Source of the DNA: CAWACP01 sp963832965
GTDB taxonomy: Bacteria; Acidobacteriota; Terriglobia; Bryobacterales; Bryobacteraceae
Reading direction: 5' to 3'
DNA: 64,000 bases
NCBI GenBank assembly: GCA_963832965.1
Contig: CAWHVW010000003.1
Span: 1,054,001-1,118,000, forward strand
This document shows positions 45,975 to 54,785 of this stretch, piece after piece (position 1 is the first letter of the stretch; the number at the start of each line of letters is the position of its first letter). The notes beneath the pieces were generated by a model. It was given only the letters and a program-made list of their open reading frames with translations. It was not told the origin of the DNA and searched no databases. The translations under genes and the position numbers were made by a program.

Positions 45975-48628
45975 TGCAGTTGCTCCTGCCGGTCCGCGGC
46001 CGGCCGCTCGGCGTGCCTGCCCACGCCTGGCAGAGTGAAATAGAACGTCGCGCCGCGGCCTGTTTCACCCCACGCCCACACGGTTCCCCCATGTTTGTGC
46101 ACCACCCGTTGCACGTTGGCCAGACCGATGCCGGTGCCTTCGAACTCTTCCGCGCGGTGCAGCCGCTGGAACACGCCGAACAACTTGTCGGCGTAGCGCA
46201 TGTCGAAGCCGACGCCGTTGTCCCGGATCATGTACACCACCTCCGCCCGGTCAACGGCCAGCGGCGGCGCCACCGCCCCTTCCCGCTCCCAATCTCCCGC
46301 CGGCCAGGAGCCCAGTTCAATTCGCGCCACCTCCCGCGTTCGCGTGTACTTCAACGCGTTCGAAAGCAGATTGACGAAAACCTGCTTCAACAGCAACGGG
46401 TCCGCTTCGCAGGGCGGCAGATCCTCCACCACCAGCTCCACGGTCCTTCCGGCGCACTCCGCGCTCATGCTCTCCCACGCCTGCCGCGCCAGGTCGGACG
46501 GTTCCACAAGCTGCTTGCGCAGCGGCTGCCGGCCCAGCCTGGAGAACGCCAGCAGACCGTCAATCAGCTCTCCCATCTGCACGGCGTTGCTGCGCACCAC
46601 CTCCAGATAACGCAGCGCTTCCTCGGGAAGCTGCGCGCCATACTCATCCCGCAGAATGCGCGTGAATCCGGCGACGGCCCGCAGCGGCGCGCGAAGGTCG
46701 TGCGACACCGAATAGGCAAAGGCCCCCAGCTCTTTGTTGGCGGCCTGCAACTCGGCGGTTCGCTCCACAACGCGGCTCTCCAGCTCCGCGTTGAGCCGGC
46801 GCACTTCCTCCTCCGCCAGCCGGGCTTCGGTGATGTCGGCGGAAGTCCCAATCCACTCCCGAACGGCCCCGTCTTTCTCCACGACCGGGACTGCGTGCGC
46901 GGACATGTAGCGATACTGGCCATCACTCCGGCGCACGCGATACTCCGCCTGGTAGATGCTCGCTCGTTGCACCGCGTTCGACCACTCCACGCCGGCTCTC
47001 TCGCGATCCCGCGGGTCCACCGCATCCATCCATCCCCGGCCTTTGATCTGCTCGAAGCTCTGGCCGGTGAACGCGCGCCACTGCGGGCTATCGGCCACCA
47101 CGTCTCCCCGCGCGTCGGTGGTCCAAACCGTTTGCGTGGTGGCGGCCACCAGAGACCGGTAACGCTCCTCGTTGAAGCGCAGCGCCTCCTGCGCCCGCTT
47201 CTGCCCGGTGATGTCGCGGGCTACCGAGGAACCTCCCACCACCGCGCCGGATTCGTCCCGGATCGGCGAGACGGTCAGAGAAACACAGATCTCCCGCCCA
47301 TCTTTCCGGACGCGCCGCGCTTCGTAATGATCCATCGTTCGCCCCCGTTTCAGGTCCTCCAGAATCGACAGATAATCGTCCGGAGCACTGGCGGGCATGA
47401 GCACGGAAACCCGGCGGCCGATGATCTCCCCGGCCGAATAACCGTAGATTCGCTCGGCGCCGCGGTTCCAACTGAGCACGATGCCGTCAAGGTTCTTGGC
47501 GAGGATGGCGTCTTCCGAAGACTCCACGATGGAACTGAGCAGCCGCGACCGGAGCGCCGCCTGGCGTCGTTCCGTGGCGTCGCGGAGAGTCCAGATATAG
47601 TGCGTGTATTCGCCCATCCCGCCCGCAATCGGCTCCACGCTGATTTCCGCCCAGAACTCCGCGCCGTCCTTGCGGACAACGGGCAGCTCGCTGCGCGCGC
47701 CCGGCACATTCACCAAATGTTCCTCTATCAGCGGCAGGCTCGCGCCGCCGCGCAGGTCCCGCAGGGCGAAACCGGTCATTTGCTCGAACGCGGGGTTGAC
47801 GAAAACGGCGTCCTTGCTTCGGACGCTCCCCCGGGATACCTCGACGATCAGGATGCCGTCGCTGGTCTGCAGAGTCGCCGATTCCAGAAGCCGTAACTGC
47901 TCCTGGGTTCGTTTGCGTTCGGTGGTGTTGGTGAAGAATAGCAACAGCCCATCGGGCGAGGGATAACAACGGACCTCGAACCACGCGTTGAGTGGTTCCG
48001 GGTAATAGCACTCCACCACCAGCGGAACGTTTTCCTCGACCGACCGGCGATAGGTGAGGCCGAACGGCGAATCGTAACTGTGCGGCCATAGTTCCCAGAG
48101 ATTCCCGCCCAACAGCTCCCCTGGCGGTCGGCCCACCATCTTCGCGCCGGCCCCGTTGACATAGGTAAGACGCCATTCGCGGTCCATGGCGATGAAGCCA
48201 TCGGAGATGCCTTCCAGAATCGCGCTGTTCCTGCTCTCCGCCTGCCTGCGCTCGGCCATTTCCACCTGAACGCTCGCCAGAGCGCCGCTCAGTTGTCCGC
48301 TCAGCATGCTGATGCCGGCGCCAACAACAAGAAAGACCGCCATTCCACCGATTTGGCCGCGGTCGGCAAGGGCGAAAGAGTATTGTGGCTCCATGAGGAA
48401 GTACCAGACGGCGAGCAGGCTGGCCGCGGTGGCCGCCAGACCGGGACCCGGTCCTCCGAAACGCCCGGCGACCATTACCGACAGCGCGAAGAGAATGAAC
48501 GGCCACTTCGTTCCTATCGCCGGCTCGAGCGCAAGCCGGATAGCGAGCGCGACGGCCACGGCCAGCAACCCCAATCCGTACCGCCCCGCCGCCGGCCACG
48601 CCGCCCGAACGCGCGAAGCCGCCTTCAT
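45971..48628 (-). CDS. DUF4118/multi-PAS sensor kinase of phytochrome-like type
   Basis: An 885-aa kinase. DUF4118 membrane region (about 15-110: WPFILFALSVMVAGRFGGPG, MAVFLVVGAGISMLSGQL), PAS domains about 130-610 (ILEGISDGFIAMDREWRLTY; AFVNPAFEQ-like FVNPAFEQMTGFALRDLRGG; IVESSEDAILAKNLDGIVLS; WTTDARGDVVADSPQWRAFT), then the kinase core (FAYSVSHDLRAPLRAVAGFT, His about 643; FVNLLSNALKYTR; IRDNGVGFDMRYADKLFGVF; GTGIGLANVQRVVHKHGG). This core is the type found in bacterial phytochromes, though no chromophore domain is present. Its expected partner is the Rcp1-like regulator encoded just upstream. Confidence 0.9.
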   Translation of the reverse strand: MKAASRVRAAWPAAGRYGLGLLAVAVALAIRLALEPAIGTKWPFILFALSVMVAGRFGGPGPGLAATAASLLAVWYFLMEPQYSFALADRGQIGGMAVFLVVGAGISMLSGQLSGALASVQVEMAERRQAESRNSAILEGISDGFIAMDREWRLTYVNGAGAKMVGRPPGELLGGNLWELWPHSYDSPFGLTYRRSVEENVPLVVECYYPEPLNAWFEVRCYPSPDGLLLFFTNTTERKRTQEQLRLLESATLQTSDGILIVEVSRGSVRSKDAVFVNPAFEQMTGFALRDLRGGASLPLIEEHLVNVPGARSELPVVRKDGAEFWAEISVEPIAGGMGEYTHYIWTLRDATERRQAALRSRLLSSIVESSEDAILAKNLDGIVLSWNRGAERIYGYSAGEIIGRRVSVLMPASAPDDYLSILEDLKRGRTMDHYEARRVRKDGREICVSLTVSPIRDESGAVVGGSSVARDITGQKRAQEALRFNEERYRSLVAATTQTVWTTDARGDVVADSPQWRAFTGQSFEQIKGRGWMDAVDPRDRERAGVEWSNAVQRASIYQAEYRVRRSDGQYRYMSAHAVPVVEKDGAVREWIGTSADITEARLAEEEVRRLNAELESRVVERTAELQAANKELGAFAYSVSHDLRAPLRAVAGFTRILRDEYGAQLPEEALRYLEVVRSNAVQMGELIDGLLAFSRLGRQPLRKQLVEPSDLARQAWESMSAECAGRTVELVVEDLPPCEADPLLLKQVFVNLLSNALKYTRTREVARIELGSWPAGDWEREGAVAPPLAVDRAEVVYMIRDNGVGFDMRYADKLFGVFQRLHRAEEFEGTGIGLANVQRVVHKHGGTVWAWGETGRGATFYFTLPGVGRHAERPAADRQEQLQ

Positions 48629-49080
48629 GGCTCCCCGAATTCAGGCCAGCGCGCGGGCTTTTCGTTGAGCAGGAGCCAGTAAAGACCCAGTTGCCGCATC
48701 GCCTCCATGAAACGCGCGAAATCCACCGGCTTGACGATGTAGCTGTTGGCGCCCAGTTTATAGCAGCTGCTCAGGTCGTATTCCTCCCGCGAGGACGTCA
48801 GTACGACAATGGGAATGCAGCGGGTGCGCGGGTCCGCCTTCAGCCTGGCCAACACCTGCAGGCCGTCGATCTTGGGCAGCTTCAAGTCCAGCAGAATCAG
48901 CCTGGGAAGGGCCTGCAAAGGATCCCTGCCATTTCCGAGCATAATGTCCAACGCTTCGGCGCCGTCCCGGGCCACCCGGATGCGATTCGCGAAGTGGTTC
49001 TTCTTCATCGAGTGGAGCACCAGCTCCGCGTCGCTGGCGTTGTCTTCCACCAGCAGGATTTCCATCGCATCGTCGGCCAT
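48625..49080 (-). CDS. Rcp1-type single-domain response regulator
   Basis: A 151-aa stand-alone receiver: acidic pocket Glu12/Asp13 in LLVEDNASDAEL, phospho-acceptor Asp65 in LILLDLKLPKIDG, VVLTSSREEYDL and NSYIVKPVDFARF. The extended loops are typical of Rcp1 regulators that serve phytochrome-like kinases. ATG 49080 is chosen over the TTG at 49089 because GGAGG is placed 9 nt upstream. The stop overlaps the next kinase start (ATGA), so the pair is coupled. Confidence 0.88.
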   Translation of the reverse strand: MADDAMEILLVEDNASDAELVLHSMKKNHFANRIRVARDGAEALDIMLGNGRDPLQALPRLILLDLKLPKIDGLQVLARLKADPRTRCIPIVVLTSSREEYDLSSCYKLGANSYIVKPVDFARFMEAMRQLGLYWLLLNEKPARWPEFGEP

Positions 49081-49085
49081 GATTT

Positions 49086-50933
49086 TCAACCTCCGGACGA
49101 AGCCTGGGCCCGGGATGTCTCAAGGGCTGTATTCACCCACTCCAGCAACTCCGGCCCGCCCACCGGATAGCCGGATGAACCGCGCGCGGACGCCGTTCCG
49201 CGCTCCTCCCAACGACCGTCGAACAGCCGCAAACGGCTTCCCGGCCGGATAATGTTCATGGTTGCGGCGAGACCGCCCTTGCCCGGGTCATCCTCGGCGG
49301 GGTTGGCGAGGACCACCGGAATGTTCCCCTCGTACAGCTCGGCCGCTATCAGCCCTTCCTGGCAGGTACCCGCTTCCAGAACGTTATAGCCGTGCCGGTC
49401 AAACCACGAGTGCAACCGCCGGCTGATGGAGGAATCCGGCTCGATCAAGAGAATCACCGGCCGTTCCTCCCACTGCGCGCGAGCGGCGGCCGACGCGGCG
49501 TCCACCGGCGGGAGCAGGATCTCAAATGTGACCGTGTATTTTCCTTCCAGCCGGGCGGTCAGAATCCCGTCCATTTGCCTGGTCAGCCCATAGGCCAGGG
49601 GCACCCCTTCCCACCTCCCCTGCCAGGAAGGATCGAGCACCCGTTCCACCGAATCGGCGGTCTCTCCGGCGCTGGCGTAAGACACTCGCAGGCGCACCCA
49701 TTCGGAAGCTCCTGCCATGGGTGACCGGGACGTGTCCATCCATATGCTCGCTCCGGCGTCCATGTTTCGCAGCGCATGGTGAAGAATCTCTTCGACGACG
49801 CGGGTTAGCGCAACGGTGTTGGCGTGAGCCGGCCGGGGGTCCGCGTCCAGACGCAGCGCGAGGGCCGGCATGACGTACTTCCAGGCGGATTCCAGGCTGG
49901 CCACGATCTGATTCACCCAGACCGGTTGCAATTCGATGGATGGAGGGCGAGAGAATGAGCGCAGATCGGAGGCGACAGCCAGGACCTTCGTAGCGGCGCT
50001 CTCAATGGATTCGGCCGCGGGCCGCAGCGCAATGCCCGGAGCCAGGGTTCCCAGCAGGTGCGCAGCCTGCCGGGCCACCGCGCTCAGCTCGGGCTCGATG
50101 TGGCCGGCGATCCCGTCGGCAAAGCGCGTAAGCGCTTCGTGCTTGTGGTCCTGCCGGGAAATTTCCTCCGCGAGGCGGCGATCCGTAACGTCCCGGAGAA
50201 CGACGATGGTCCCCTCCAGACGCCCCTTGCTTCGCCTTGGTTCCACGCTGCCCTCCACCCCGTAGCGCTTGCCCTGGCGGCCGTGCAGCCACACGTTTCC
50301 CGGTAATGCCGCCGGCTCGTCCTGGAGCACCACCGCGCGCACAAGGTCCTCCACCGGCTCGCCATCCGGATAAACCAGCCACAAGAGGTCGCTGGACGGC
50401 CGCCCCAGCGCATCGTCCCAGGTGCGCCCGGTCATGTCTTCGGCCGCCCGGTTGAGATAACAGATGCAGCCGGAATTGTCCGTCACCAGTACGGCGTCGG
50501 GCATCGACGCGAAACTCGCGCTCAGCCAATCCCCCTGCTCGCGCAGGCGCCGCTCGAAGCGGTGTTTTGAGAGCGCCATCTCAATGGTTCCCTGCAGGCT
50601 CGCCGCCGCGATGGGCTTGCGGATGTATCCGTAGGCCTGCGACTGACCGGCGCGCGCGAACAGTTCCTGCTCCTCGTACGCGGTGAGGTAGACCACCGGG
50701 ATGTCCAGTTCCCGGCGGACCTGTTCGGCCACTTCGATTCCATCCAGGCTGCCACGCAGGCGAATATCCATCAGGATCAGGTCGGGACTGGTCTCGCGAA
50801 TAATTCTCAGCGCTTCCACTCCCGTACCCGCCACCGGCGGCACTGAGTAGCCGGCTCGCTCCAGCCGTCCCTTCAGATCCGCCGCGATCAGGCCTTCATC
50901 TTCCACCACCATGATTTGTTGTTCGCATCCCAT
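49086..50933 (-). CDS. REC-PAS protein with degenerate kinase and receiver domains
   Basis: A 615-aa protein beginning with an intact receiver (LILMDIRLRGSLDGIEVA, YGYIRKPIAAASL) and a PAS domain (about 145-260, FASMPDAVLVTDNSGCICYL). A CckA-like kinase region follows, but the H box reads FADGIAGHIEPELS in place of the usual AHDFNN motif, the N box is EEILHHALRNMDAG, and no DNG box is seen. The C-terminal domain (ILLIEPDSSISRRLHSWFDR) has a receiver fold but no phospho-Asp. It is probably a pseudokinase that feeds the PAS signal to the kinases downstream in the operon. Confidence 0.8.
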   Translation of the reverse strand: MGCEQQIMVVEDEGLIAADLKGRLERAGYSVPPVAGTGVEALRIIRETSPDLILMDIRLRGSLDGIEVAEQVRRELDIPVVYLTAYEEQELFARAGQSQAYGYIRKPIAAASLQGTIEMALSKHRFERRLREQGDWLSASFASMPDAVLVTDNSGCICYLNRAAEDMTGRTWDDALGRPSSDLLWLVYPDGEPVEDLVRAVVLQDEPAALPGNVWLHGRQGKRYGVEGSVEPRRSKGRLEGTIVVLRDVTDRRLAEEISRQDHKHEALTRFADGIAGHIEPELSAVARQAAHLLGTLAPGIALRPAAESIESAATKVLAVASDLRSFSRPPSIELQPVWVNQIVASLESAWKYVMPALALRLDADPRPAHANTVALTRVVEEILHHALRNMDAGASIWMDTSRSPMAGASEWVRLRVSYASAGETADSVERVLDPSWQGRWEGVPLAYGLTRQMDGILTARLEGKYTVTFEILLPPVDAASAAARAQWEERPVILLIEPDSSISRRLHSWFDRHGYNVLEAGTCQEGLIAAELYEGNIPVVLANPAEDDPGKGGLAATMNIIRPGSRLRLFDGRWEERGTASARGSSGYPVGGPELLEWVNTALETSRAQASSGG

Positions 50934-51155
50934 GCCGCAATATCCTTCCCCGCCAGGCGCTCAGGCGGATATATTCTCCTTGGATTGGTGGGCCGATAGG
51001 CCAGGTATTCTCACCTGCGCCGTGATCGAACCTCAGTATCCCGGTTTTATCAGGGGATGCGCCGGCAGACGCCGGTGCTGAAAGAAAACAAACGGGGAGG
51101 ACGTGATGAACAGGATGGCGTGATGGGGCGGCCCGCGAGCCTGCCCCGGCCTGGC

Positions 51156-51416
51156 TTAGCGCCCGAAGTAGTCGGCGTTCTTCTTGGTGTACTCCGCCCA
51201 CTTCTCCGGCAGGTCGTCAAGCGCGAAAATCGCCGAGACCGGGCAAACCGGCACGCAAGCGCCGCAGTCGATGCATTCCACCGGATCGATGTACAGCATC
51301 TCGTGCTCGGCGAAGTTCGCCGCGTCCTTCTTCGGATGAATGCAATCCACCGGGCAGGCGTCGACGCACGCGGTGTCCTTGGTACCTATACAGGGCTCGG
51401 CAATAACGTAGGCCAT
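51156..51416 (-). CDS. fdxA: 7Fe (3Fe-4S/4Fe-4S) ferredoxin
   Basis: An 86-aa ferredoxin. Cys9, Cys17 and Cys21 (CIGTKDTACVDACPVDC) with the second cluster motif CIDCGACVPVCPVSAIF match the seven-iron type found in Thermus and Azotobacter: the position that would complete a first 4Fe cluster is Thr12. A basic C-terminal helix (EKWAEYTKKNADYFGR) is also typical. It would carry low-potential electrons; no dedicated partner is adjacent. ATG 51416. The 222 nt between this gene and the upstream signalling operon show no gene. Confidence 0.9.
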   Translation of the reverse strand: MAYVIAEPCIGTKDTACVDACPVDCIHPKKDAANFAEHEMLYIDPVECIDCGACVPVCPVSAIFALDDLPEKWAEYTKKNADYFGR

Positions 51417-51454
51417 GATCTCGTCTCCAGCAGTGGTTGTGAATCCCGATTATA

Positions 51455-52843
51455 TCAGCGCCCGGCCCGCGCCGTGTCCACGGCCCGGATCTTTCCCGCC
51501 AGGAAGAGCGCCGTTTCCAGCGCCTGCTCGTAGTTTAGCCGGGGATCGAGCGGGGAGAGATATTCCCGCTTGAGATCGGCTTCCCTCAATTTGCGCGCTC
51601 CTCCGATGCACTCGGTGACGTCTTCGCCGGTTAACTCGATGTGCACGCCGCCAAGCCAGCTTCCGCCGGCGGCATGGATGTCGAAGGCCTGCTCCAGCTC
51701 GCCCAGAATATCTTCGAAGTAGCGGGTCTTGATGCCTTCTGAGGTGACGCGGGTGTTGCCGTGCATGGGGTCGCAGCACCACAGCACCGTTTTCCCGGAG
51801 TCCCGAATCGCCTCAATCAACGGCGGAAGCGACCGCGCGATCTTATCCGCGCCAAAGCGATGGATCAGCGTCAGATGGCCGGGCTCGTTCTCCGGATGCA
51901 ACAGATCGAGCAGCCTCGCCAGAACTTCCGGCGTGGTGCTCGGGCCCACCTTCACCGCGATTGGATTGCGGATGCCCCGGAAATACTCCACGTGCGCGCC
52001 ATCCGGGTGGTTGGTGCGCGCGCCGATCCACGGAAAGTGCGTGGAAAGGTTATACCAACCCTCCCGTCGGGGCACGCGGCGCGTCTGCGCCTGTTCGTAG
52101 GGCAGCAACAGAGCCTCGTGGCTGGTAAAGAAATCGATCCAGTGCAGCTCGCCGGGATGGACGCCGAGAATGTTCTCCATGAAGCGCAGTGATTCGTCCA
52201 CGCTGCGCGCCACGCGGCGGTATTCTTCCGCCATGGGCGAGTGCCGGACAAAGTCGAGGTCCCAATAGTCCAGCCGGTGCGGGTCGGAAAACCCGCGGCT
52301 AACCAGCGCGCGAATAAAGTTCAGGGTCAACGCCGCGCGTTCATATCCGCGCAGCATAAGCTGTGGATCGGCTGTCCGGGCCGCGGCCTCAAACTCCGGG
52401 CCATTGATCAGATCGCCCCGGTAGCTGGGCAGCGTAACGCCGTCGCGCGTCTCGAAATCGTCCGAGCGCGGTTTGGCGTACTGGCCGGCGAAACGGCCCA
52501 CGCGGATCACCCGGCGTCCACCGTGCGTGAGCACCAGGCTCATTTGCAGCAGGATCTTCAGCTTGTTGGCGATGGTGTTGGAATCGCACTGGTCGAAGCT
52601 CTCGGCGCAGTCGCCGCCCTGCAGCAGGAAGCGCTCGCCGCGGGCCGCCTCCGCCAATTGCTGCTGCAGCGCTTCCACTTCCCAGGAGGTTACCAGCGGC
52701 GGCAGCTTCGAGATCCGCTCCACCACGGCGGCTACCCCGGCTTCCGACGCATAAGCGGGCTGTTGCGCCGCCGGTTTCCGTTTCCACGAATCCGGGGACC
52801 ATGCAGACATCTGGCTCAAGTTCAAGTGTACGTTGCCCTGCAC
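51455..52843 (-). CDS. aroG: Class II 3-deoxy-7-phosphoheptulonate (DAHP) synthase
   Basis: A 462-aa enzyme of the plant-like class II DAHP synthase family, catalysing condensation of PEP and erythrose-4-phosphate at the head of the shikimate pathway. Characteristic blocks: FLLQGGDCAESF (metal-binding Cys), RVGRFAGQYAKPRS, SHEALLLPYEQAQTR, VKVGPSTTPE, WCCDPMHGN and GGVHIELTGEDVTECIGG. GTG 52843 has GGAGGG 8 nt upstream; ATG 52810 is a possible alternative. It lies 38 nt downstream of the ferredoxin's end on the same strand's upstream side and is divergent from a lytic transglycosylase gene. Confidence 0.93.
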   Translation of the reverse strand: MQGNVHLNLSQMSAWSPDSWKRKPAAQQPAYASEAGVAAVVERISKLPPLVTSWEVEALQQQLAEAARGERFLLQGGDCAESFDQCDSNTIANKLKILLQMSLVLTHGGRRVIRVGRFAGQYAKPRSDDFETRDGVTLPSYRGDLINGPEFEAAARTADPQLMLRGYERAALTLNFIRALVSRGFSDPHRLDYWDLDFVRHSPMAEEYRRVARSVDESLRFMENILGVHPGELHWIDFFTSHEALLLPYEQAQTRRVPRREGWYNLSTHFPWIGARTNHPDGAHVEYFRGIRNPIAVKVGPSTTPEVLARLLDLLHPENEPGHLTLIHRFGADKIARSLPPLIEAIRDSGKTVLWCCDPMHGNTRVTSEGIKTRYFEDILGELEQAFDIHAAGGSWLGGVHIELTGEDVTECIGGARKLREADLKREYLSPLDPRLNYEQALETALFLAGKIRAVDTARAGR

Positions 52844-52886
52844 GCCGCGCGCCCTCCGTCCGTCATACTAAGAGGAGCCGTACGCC

Positions 52887-53570
52887 ATGAAGTCTGCCGT
52901 GGTCCTGTGTCTTGCCGCCATCCCGGTCCTTGGCGGCGAATTCGCCGTGCTTTCCAACGGATTCCGAATCCACGCGGAGAGCCACGAGCAGGCGGGCGAT
53001 CTCATCCGGCTGCACACCGGGGAAGGCGACATCGAACTCGCGGCGTCCAGCATCAGCCGCTTCGAAGTGGACGATTACGTTCCTCCACCCGCCCCCGCAC
53101 CCTCACCCGCCCCAGCGGCCGAACCGCCGCCCGCCGATCCGAAAGCGCTGGTGAACATGGCTGCCGATGCCGCTGGTTTGCCGCGCGCGCTGGTGCGCAG
53201 TGTGGCCCGCGCCGAATCGGCGTACAAGGTGGACGCGGTCTCCCTGAAGGGCGCCATCGGTCTGATGCAGTTGATGCCGGGCACCGCCGCGGCCCTGAAT
53301 GCCGATCCGCACAATCCCGCGCAGAACGTCGCGGCCGGCGCCATGTATCTCCGCGAGCTGCTGCTGAAATACCAGGATTCCGGCCATCAGGTGTCCGAAG
53401 CGCTGGCGGCTTATAATGCGGGCCCCGGCGCGGTGGACAAGTACAAAGGCGTGCCACCGTACGCGGAAACGCGCACGTACGTGCAGCGGGTGATTTCGCA
53501 ATACAACAAGGAAACGGATCAGGATTCTTCAGGCCCGCCGGAGGACGCGGCGCCCGCGCAAGGTCACTGA
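52887..53570 (+). CDS. Secreted lytic transglycosylase (SLT domain)
   Basis: A 227-aa protein: signal peptide (KSAVVLCLAAIPVLGG), a small beta domain (SNGFRIHAESHEQAGDLIRL), a Pro/Ala-rich linker and an SLT domain (about 90-205). The catalytic Glu is in VARAESAYKVDAVS; GLMQLMPGTA and ALAAYNAGPGAVDKY are the other family blocks. It cleaves peptidoglycan glycan strands with 1,6-anhydro bond formation. Its 3' end overlaps that of the convergent aspartic-protease gene by 7 nt. Confidence 0.88.
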   Translation: MKSAVVLCLAAIPVLGGEFAVLSNGFRIHAESHEQAGDLIRLHTGEGDIELAASSISRFEVDDYVPPPAPAPSPAPAAEPPPADPKALVNMAADAAGLPRALVRSVARAESAYKVDAVSLKGAIGLMQLMPGTAAALNADPHNPAQNVAAGAMYLRELLLKYQDSGHQVSEALAAYNAGPGAVDKYKGVPPYAETRTYVQRVISQYNKETDQDSSGPPEDAAPAQGH

Positions 53571-54499
53571 GTATCCATGCGCACCAGGGAATCGCGGTAG
53601 TTGACGGTCACTACGTAGTTCTTAAGCGCCGGGTAGCCGAGAAGCCCGGCCACCTCCAGCCCGTTATAGCGGCTCATGGTGTCCAGATCCACCATCACCA
53701 CGTCGTCGGACGTAATTTCCTGATTGGCCGTCCGAAAGTGAACCGGAGACCTCATCGCCAGCACTTCCGAGGCTCCGCTGGCCCCCAGCACCGTCCGCCT
53801 GAGCGCCAGATCGCCGGAGGCGCCCATGGTGTTGGCAATCCGGCGCGAAACCGCATTGTGCGCCGCGCCGGTGTCCAGAAGGAAATATCCGTTGTGCAGT
53901 TCGTCGAGGGCGGTTCTGAGAAAGAGCACCGCGTTTACCGCCCGCGCCCGGGTGAAGCGCTCCTGGGATTCGCCCGCAGTCCGATAGGGCGTCAATTCGA
54001 GAACCTTGCGCGGAAAATCGAGACGGACCATAAAATCGGAGAAAAGAACGAGCGGTAGAACTCCATCGGCGCCGTCGACCATTTCATGGTCCACCACGTC
54101 AACCGGAAAATCCCGAAAACAAAGCGGCCCCACTTCCACCATTCGCGCCACCGAAGATGAGGCATTTGCGTCCGCCCGGCCAAACCCGACCAGCGCGAGT
54201 TTCGCTCCGGCGGGTATCCCCGCGGACCTGGCGGTTCCGCGGGTCAAGACAATGTGCTCCGCGCCGCTATCGAGGAGCAGGTGCAACATCCGGCCGCCGT
54301 TGATGCGCACCTTGAGCGACACTCCCAGCACCGCTCCTGGCGAGGGCACAAAAGACTCCAGTTTCAAAGCGTATGGTTGTAAGGGAACCGCCAGATGGGA
54401 GGCGGGCGCGTTGGGCGCCGGCTGGCCGAGGCACAGAACCACGCCAATGGCGTGACAGCCAAGGATTTGCCAAAGGCTGTGTGCGGCATCGCGGCGCAT
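53564..54499 (-). CDS. Exported retropepsin-like aspartic protease with two active-site motifs
   Basis: A 311-aa protein with an N-terminal hydrophobic signal segment (LGCHAIGVVLCLG). It carries two aspartic-protease motifs: LLLDSGAEHIVL (about residue 74) and FLLDTGAAHNAV (about residue 210), each followed by an LxG-type flap region (LVLFSDFMVRLDF and LGYPALKNYVVTVNY). Two half-domains in one chain would give a pepsin-like pseudo-dimer instead of the usual bacterial single-motif homodimer. Substrate unknown. ATG 54499; the region upstream to 54653 shows no other gene. Confidence 0.75.
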   Translation of the reverse strand: MRRDAAHSLWQILGCHAIGVVLCLGQPAPNAPASHLAVPLQPYALKLESFVPSPGAVLGVSLKVRINGGRMLHLLLDSGAEHIVLTRGTARSAGIPAGAKLALVGFGRADANASSSVARMVEVGPLCFRDFPVDVVDHEMVDGADGVLPLVLFSDFMVRLDFPRKVLELTPYRTAGESQERFTRARAVNAVLFLRTALDELHNGYFLLDTGAAHNAVSRRIANTMGASGDLALRRTVLGASGASEVLAMRSPVHFRTANQEITSDDVVMVDLDTMSRYNGLEVAGLLGYPALKNYVVTVNYRDSLVRMDTQ

Positions 54500-54653
54500 G
54501 GCGGCCCGAATGCTCTATCGGCGGACAGCAGAGCAGACGTTACAGTTGTGTTTCCAAAGTATGACAAAACGGTTTCAGATACAAGAGGAACCCTAATGGT
54601 GGGCACACTTTGCGCGTTTGTGGAGAGGAGCCGGTTAAGACGGCGCCGGCTGG

Positions 54654-54784
54654 CAGGATGCTGAAAAAGGCTATCTGGTCCCCGCTCCGTCACCGTCGCG
54701 GTTCGGTAACCACCTGCAAACACGTAGCTGCGTTTCCAAGCCGCGCGTGTAAACAAGCGGTTCTCTGGCTTTTTCAGCAGCCTG
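54654..54784. mobile_element. 131-bp MITE-like element with CTGAAAAAG termini
   Basis: Terminal inverted repeats CAGGATGCTGAAAAAGGC (54654-54671) and GGCTTTTTCAGCAGCCTG (54767-54784) match at 16 of 18 positions. There is no coding sequence; the interior contains an inverted copy of the CCGAACCGCGAC repeat. It sits one base from the IS630 element and fills much of the gene-free stretch 54500-54858. The mobilising transposase is not identified. Confidence 0.6.
54682..54708 (-). repeat. Dispersed CCGAACCGCGAC repeat, inverted copy inside the MITE
   Basis: Read on the minus strand: TACCGAACCGCGACGGTGAC then GGAGCGG, nearly matching the copies at 7837-7913 and 10862-10888. Its nesting in a terminal-repeat element suggests how the family may spread. 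Confidence 0.75.
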
Positions 54785-54785
54785 C

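Noticed and set aside
44850..47896. Long plus-strand frames opposite the signalling operon
   Set aside because: They are antisense to kinases with complete H and N boxes and show no independent motifs.
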